Assembly: GCA_963663135.2 (NCBI GenBank)
Contig: CAXXRM010000005.1
Location: 1,798,001-1,862,000 of the forward strand
Reading direction: 5' to 3'
DNA: 64,000 bases
Source of the DNA: Io17-Chloro-G2 sp963663135
GTDB taxonomy: Bacteria; Chloroflexota; Dehalococcoidia; Lucifugimonadales; UBA3495
Part shown: piece by piece, positions 61,687 through 64,000 of the stretch
Layout: each line of letters opens with the position of its first letter
How positions within the stretch are numbered: the first letter of the stretch is position 1
Notes under the pieces: generated by a model
What the model was told of the DNA's origin: nothing
The model's database searches: none
Seen by the model: only the letters and a program-made list of their open reading frames with translations
Program-made: the position numbers and the translations under genes

Positions 61687-61758
61687 AAACGAGACCTCCT
61701 TGAGTATTCTGTGGAAGGAAATTCCGTGAGGGCAGACCGGCGGGTTTCCCCGGGGCGG

Positions 61759-63093
61759 TCACACGGCGTTCTCGGCGCGGAGGCCAGCCAGGGTGCTCTC
61801 GAACGCCGCGAGGGTCTGGTCGACGTCGTTCTCGTTATGGGTTGCCGACACCAGGAACGCGTCCCGGCCCATCATGTCGATTCCCCGGTTTTGCAGGCCC
61901 AGTTTCATTGTAGTTACGGCGGGGGAAGCCGCAGCCTGCTTGATCTGTCGGTGGGGCATGGTGCACAGTTCCCGACTACAATCGCAATCGGCCAGCACCA
62001 CGTGGATCATCGACGCAATGCCGTGGGCGTGGCCGGCCACTTCCATCTTGCCGAAGATGTCATTGAGCCCCTGCTTCAACCGGGCAGCCATGGCATCGGC
62101 CCGTTGGTTGATCGGTTGTGAGGCTATCATCTCCAGGCAGACGCTGCCGGCCACTGCGCTAAGGGGATTGGCGTTGAAAGTCCCAGGGTGGTATACGCGC
62201 TGCTCGTTGTCCCACTCAGGGTCTCCCCGGTGGGCCATCATGTCGATGATTTCGGCGCGGCCGCCCACGCAGCCGCCGGGCAGACCGCCGGCGACGATTT
62301 TGGCCATAGTGGTGAGGTCCGGCGCCACTCCATACCTTTCCTGCACGCCGCCCGGGGATGCCCGGAAGCCGGTGACCACCTCGTCAAAAATGAGCACGAC
62401 CGAGTGCTGAGCGGTCAACTGCCGAAGGCCTTTAAGAAAGACCGGGACGTCGAAGGGCAATTGACCGTAGTGGGCCCCGGTAGGCTCCAGGATAACCGCC
62501 GCAATGTCCGGGTCGCGGTTCAAGGCGTCTTCCACCGCGTCAAGGTCCCCGGAGGGAACAATTACCATGCTTTCAAAGCTGGCTTCGGGTATGCCGGGTG
62601 AAGGGCGGTCCGAGCCGGCCATGGCGTAGTCGTGCCAGCCGTGGAAATGATCCTGCAGCTTCATCACCTTGCGCTTCCCGGTGTAAGCCCGGGCCAGGCG
62701 CATCGCCATGAGGGTTGCTTCGGTCCCGGAACTGTGGAACCTAACCCGCTCGACGCTGGGAACCAACGCCATGACGGCCTTGGCCCAACGGACTTCCTCG
62801 TCGGTCGAGGCGCCCAGGTGGGTGCCGCGGGTCACCTGCTCGGCCACCGCCGCCGCGACCGCCGGGTGGGAGTGCCCCAAGATCAATGCGCCGTGCCCTG
62901 ATACGTAGTCGATGTACTCCTCTCCGTCCACGTCCCACTTGCGCGGGCCGGAGCCGTGGGTCATGTACAAAGGAAAGGGTTGGGCGTACCGGGTGTCGTG
63001 GGTTACGCCTCCGGGAAACAGGCCCACCGCCTCGGCAAATCGTTGGGCGGACCCGGCGTGTTTGGCCAGGTATTCGTCTAAGATGGAGGTCAT
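61759..63093 (-). CDS. Class III PLP aminotransferase, glutamate-1-semialdehyde aminomutase-like
   Basis: 444 residues. The order matches GSAM/HemL-type class III enzymes: FPGGVTHDTRYAQPFPLYMT, KWDVDGEEYIDYVSGHGALI, GHSHPAVAAAVAEQV, FHSSGTEATLMAMRLARAYT, KVMKLQDHFHGWHDYAM, VVLIFDEVVTGFRASPGG (Asp that contacts PLP) and LTTMAKIVAGGLPGGCVGG with the Schiff-base Lys. GSAM makes 5-aminolevulinate for haem. Coupling to a dienelactone hydrolase gene, and additional Cys residues (LADCDCSRELC), make a GSAM-like aminotransferase on another substrate equally possible. GGAG precedes the ATG by about 9 bases. Confidence 0.87.
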   Translation of the reverse strand: MTSILDEYLAKHAGSAQRFAEAVGLFPGGVTHDTRYAQPFPLYMTHGSGPRKWDVDGEEYIDYVSGHGALILGHSHPAVAAAVAEQVTRGTHLGASTDEEVRWAKAVMALVPSVERVRFHSSGTEATLMAMRLARAYTGKRKVMKLQDHFHGWHDYAMAGSDRPSPGIPEASFESMVIVPSGDLDAVEDALNRDPDIAAVILEPTGAHYGQLPFDVPVFLKGLRQLTAQHSVVLIFDEVVTGFRASPGGVQERYGVAPDLTTMAKIVAGGLPGGCVGGRAEIIDMMAHRGDPEWDNEQRVYHPGTFNANPLSAVAGSVCLEMIASQPINQRADAMAARLKQGLNDIFGKMEVAGHAHGIASMIHVVLADCDCSRELCTMPHRQIKQAAASPAVTTMKLGLQNRGIDMMGRDAFLVSATHNENDVDQTLAAFESTLAGLRAENAV

Positions 63094-63600
63094 TTGGCAA
63101 CTCCGATTGGGGACATGGCGGCATTTTACTACCTGGCTACTGTACGCGCCATTGATGCCCCGCGGGTCGGTGGGGCCTTTTCATTGTCTTACGTTATACT
63201 CACCGCGGTGGGCATCCAGAGCACTTTTCGTCATCCAACTACGTGCAAGTAGGCAGGAATGGCTCGGTGTGGTGGTCGTCCGGGCGGGTGAGGGTCGCCC
63301 AAACCTGGCATTCCCCGTTGCCATAAGCGTGGCGGCGCACGAAAAGGGCTCTGGATTCCCGCTGCGGCGAGAATGACGGGGGTGGGGCCGCTCTCGCGAT
63401 GATGGCGTAACCGGAGCTCTGAATTCCCGCTGCGTTGACGATGACGGCTAACGATGAAAAGGCCCTGCGTGGGTCAGTATGGAGCGGGTTGGAAAGCCAG
63501 ACATGGCAGCCGGGGGGTTAAATCCGGCCTCAAGGGGGTTAAAATGGGATTTTAGCGGACCGCAGCGTTCGCACTAGCCGAACTGGTCTCAAGCCGACGG
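63094..63600. repeat. Intergenic region with REP-like copies before dinB
   Basis: About 500 bases without a gene. Copies of the GGATTCCCGCTGCGGCGAG repeat are at 63340-63380 and, diverged (GAATTCCCGCTGCGTTGACG), around 63421-63445. The dinB promoter is presumably between 63450 and 63600. Confidence 0.7.
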
Positions 63601-64000
63601 TTGAAATTGGCCGACGCCGACACCTCACAAATATTGGAGCTTGGGGAGTCCTCGGAAAGGCACATTCTCCACGCCGACCTGGACGCTTTCTACGCGGCCG
63701 TGGAGCAGTTGGACAATCCCGACCTGAGGGGGAAGCCGGTTTTGGTAGGGGGGAGTCCGGAAGGAAGAGGCGTGGTGGCCACGGCTTCGTACGAAGCCCG
63801 GGTGTTCGGCGTCCATTCGGCCATGCCCATGAAAACGGCGGTCCGATTGTGCCCCCAGGGGATCGTCGTGCGTCCGCGTTTCCCCCGGTACCGGGAGTTG
63901 TCCAAGCAGGTCATGGACATTTTCCGCAGCGTCACTCCGCTGGTGGAACCCCTGTCCCTGGACGAGGCATACCTCGATATCACAGACCGAGTGCAAGCTG
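63601..64000 (+). CDS. dinB: DNA polymerase IV (Y-family), partial at window edge
   Basis: Open to the window edge (133 codons). The catalytic palm begins with HILHADLDAFYAAVEQLDNP (first metal-binding Asp), then VLVGGSPEGRGVVATASYEA, ARVFGVHSAMPMKTAVRLCP and the second acidic site in PLSLDEAYLDIT. This is the unambiguous start of a Y-family translesion polymerase (DinB). TTG 63601 is the first start codon after an in-frame stop at 63553-63555; a later start at TTG 63634 is possible. It would copy past damaged bases; the gene stands alone here. Confidence 0.92.
   Translation, partial: MKLADADTSQILELGESSERHILHADLDAFYAAVEQLDNPDLRGKPVLVGGSPEGRGVVATASYEARVFGVHSAMPMKTAVRLCPQGIVVRPRFPRYRELSKQVMDIFRSVTPLVEPLSLDEAYLDITDRVQA

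Overview
The window is high-GC bacterial DNA. The housekeeping genes at the right end, together with a very large extracellular protein built from cadherin-like, fibronectin type III, LRR, PKD and Calx-beta-like modules, suggest a Chloroflexota-type (SAR202/Dehalococcoidia-like) environmental or sponge-associated bacterium. This placement is inferred from gene content. No rRNA or strong taxonomic marker is present.

The window has two compartments. From 1 to about 51.9 kb lies an accessory, defence-rich island. It starts, cut by the window edge, with a DUF2791/BrxD-like ATPase and a TerB_N/TerB_C protein. Next come a small ORF and a ParB-type protein fused to a degenerate DNA methyltransferase. 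From 6.9 to 13.7 kb there is a pile of insertion sequences: an integrase-core IS, an IstA remnant split by a 109-bp MITE, an ISNCY-like element and an IS630 element. A SAM methyltransferase and a two-component system (14.2-16.1 kb) lead to a 4,580-residue secreted modular protein (16.9-30.7 kb).

From 30.9 to 38 kb there is a second MITE, a DHH phosphoesterase remnant, and an IS5/IS427 element inserted in a membrane-protein gene. The same stretch has two odd tRNA genes, each close to a member of the same small-protein family, a CAP-domain lipoprotein, and an ATGA-overlapping small gene pair resembling DUF4258/DUF2283. A Hachiman-type defence operon (HamA-like nuclease, HamB-like helicase with a C-terminal HIRAN domain) occupies 38.1-42.4 kb. 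Two related IS5 copies follow, flanking a broken zinc-ribbon/trypsin-like protease gene. Next come remnants of a type ISP restriction enzyme and of a replication-relaxation protein, and a SIR2-family gene whose frame is broken at a (GGAA)4 repeat.

From 52 to 64 kb the sequence looks like ordinary chromosome: nitroreductase, Fpg/Nei glycosylase, PLP aminotransferase, two dienelactone hydrolases, a GSAM-like class III aminotransferase and the start of dinB. An unusual Hsp70-like gene is coupled to a winged-helix/coiled-coil/GrpE-like partner. Copies of a short palindromic repeat (core GGATTCCCGCTGCGGCGAG) were seen only in this compartment.

The island genes appear to combine antiphage functions (TerB/ATPase, Hachiman, SIR2, broken type ISP) with transposon traffic. 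Many broken frames in the island fall in short homopolymers or simple repeats, whereas the 13.7-kb giant gene and the right-hand genes are intact. This argues that most of the breaks are genuine decay, programmed frameshifts or switches rather than poor assembly.
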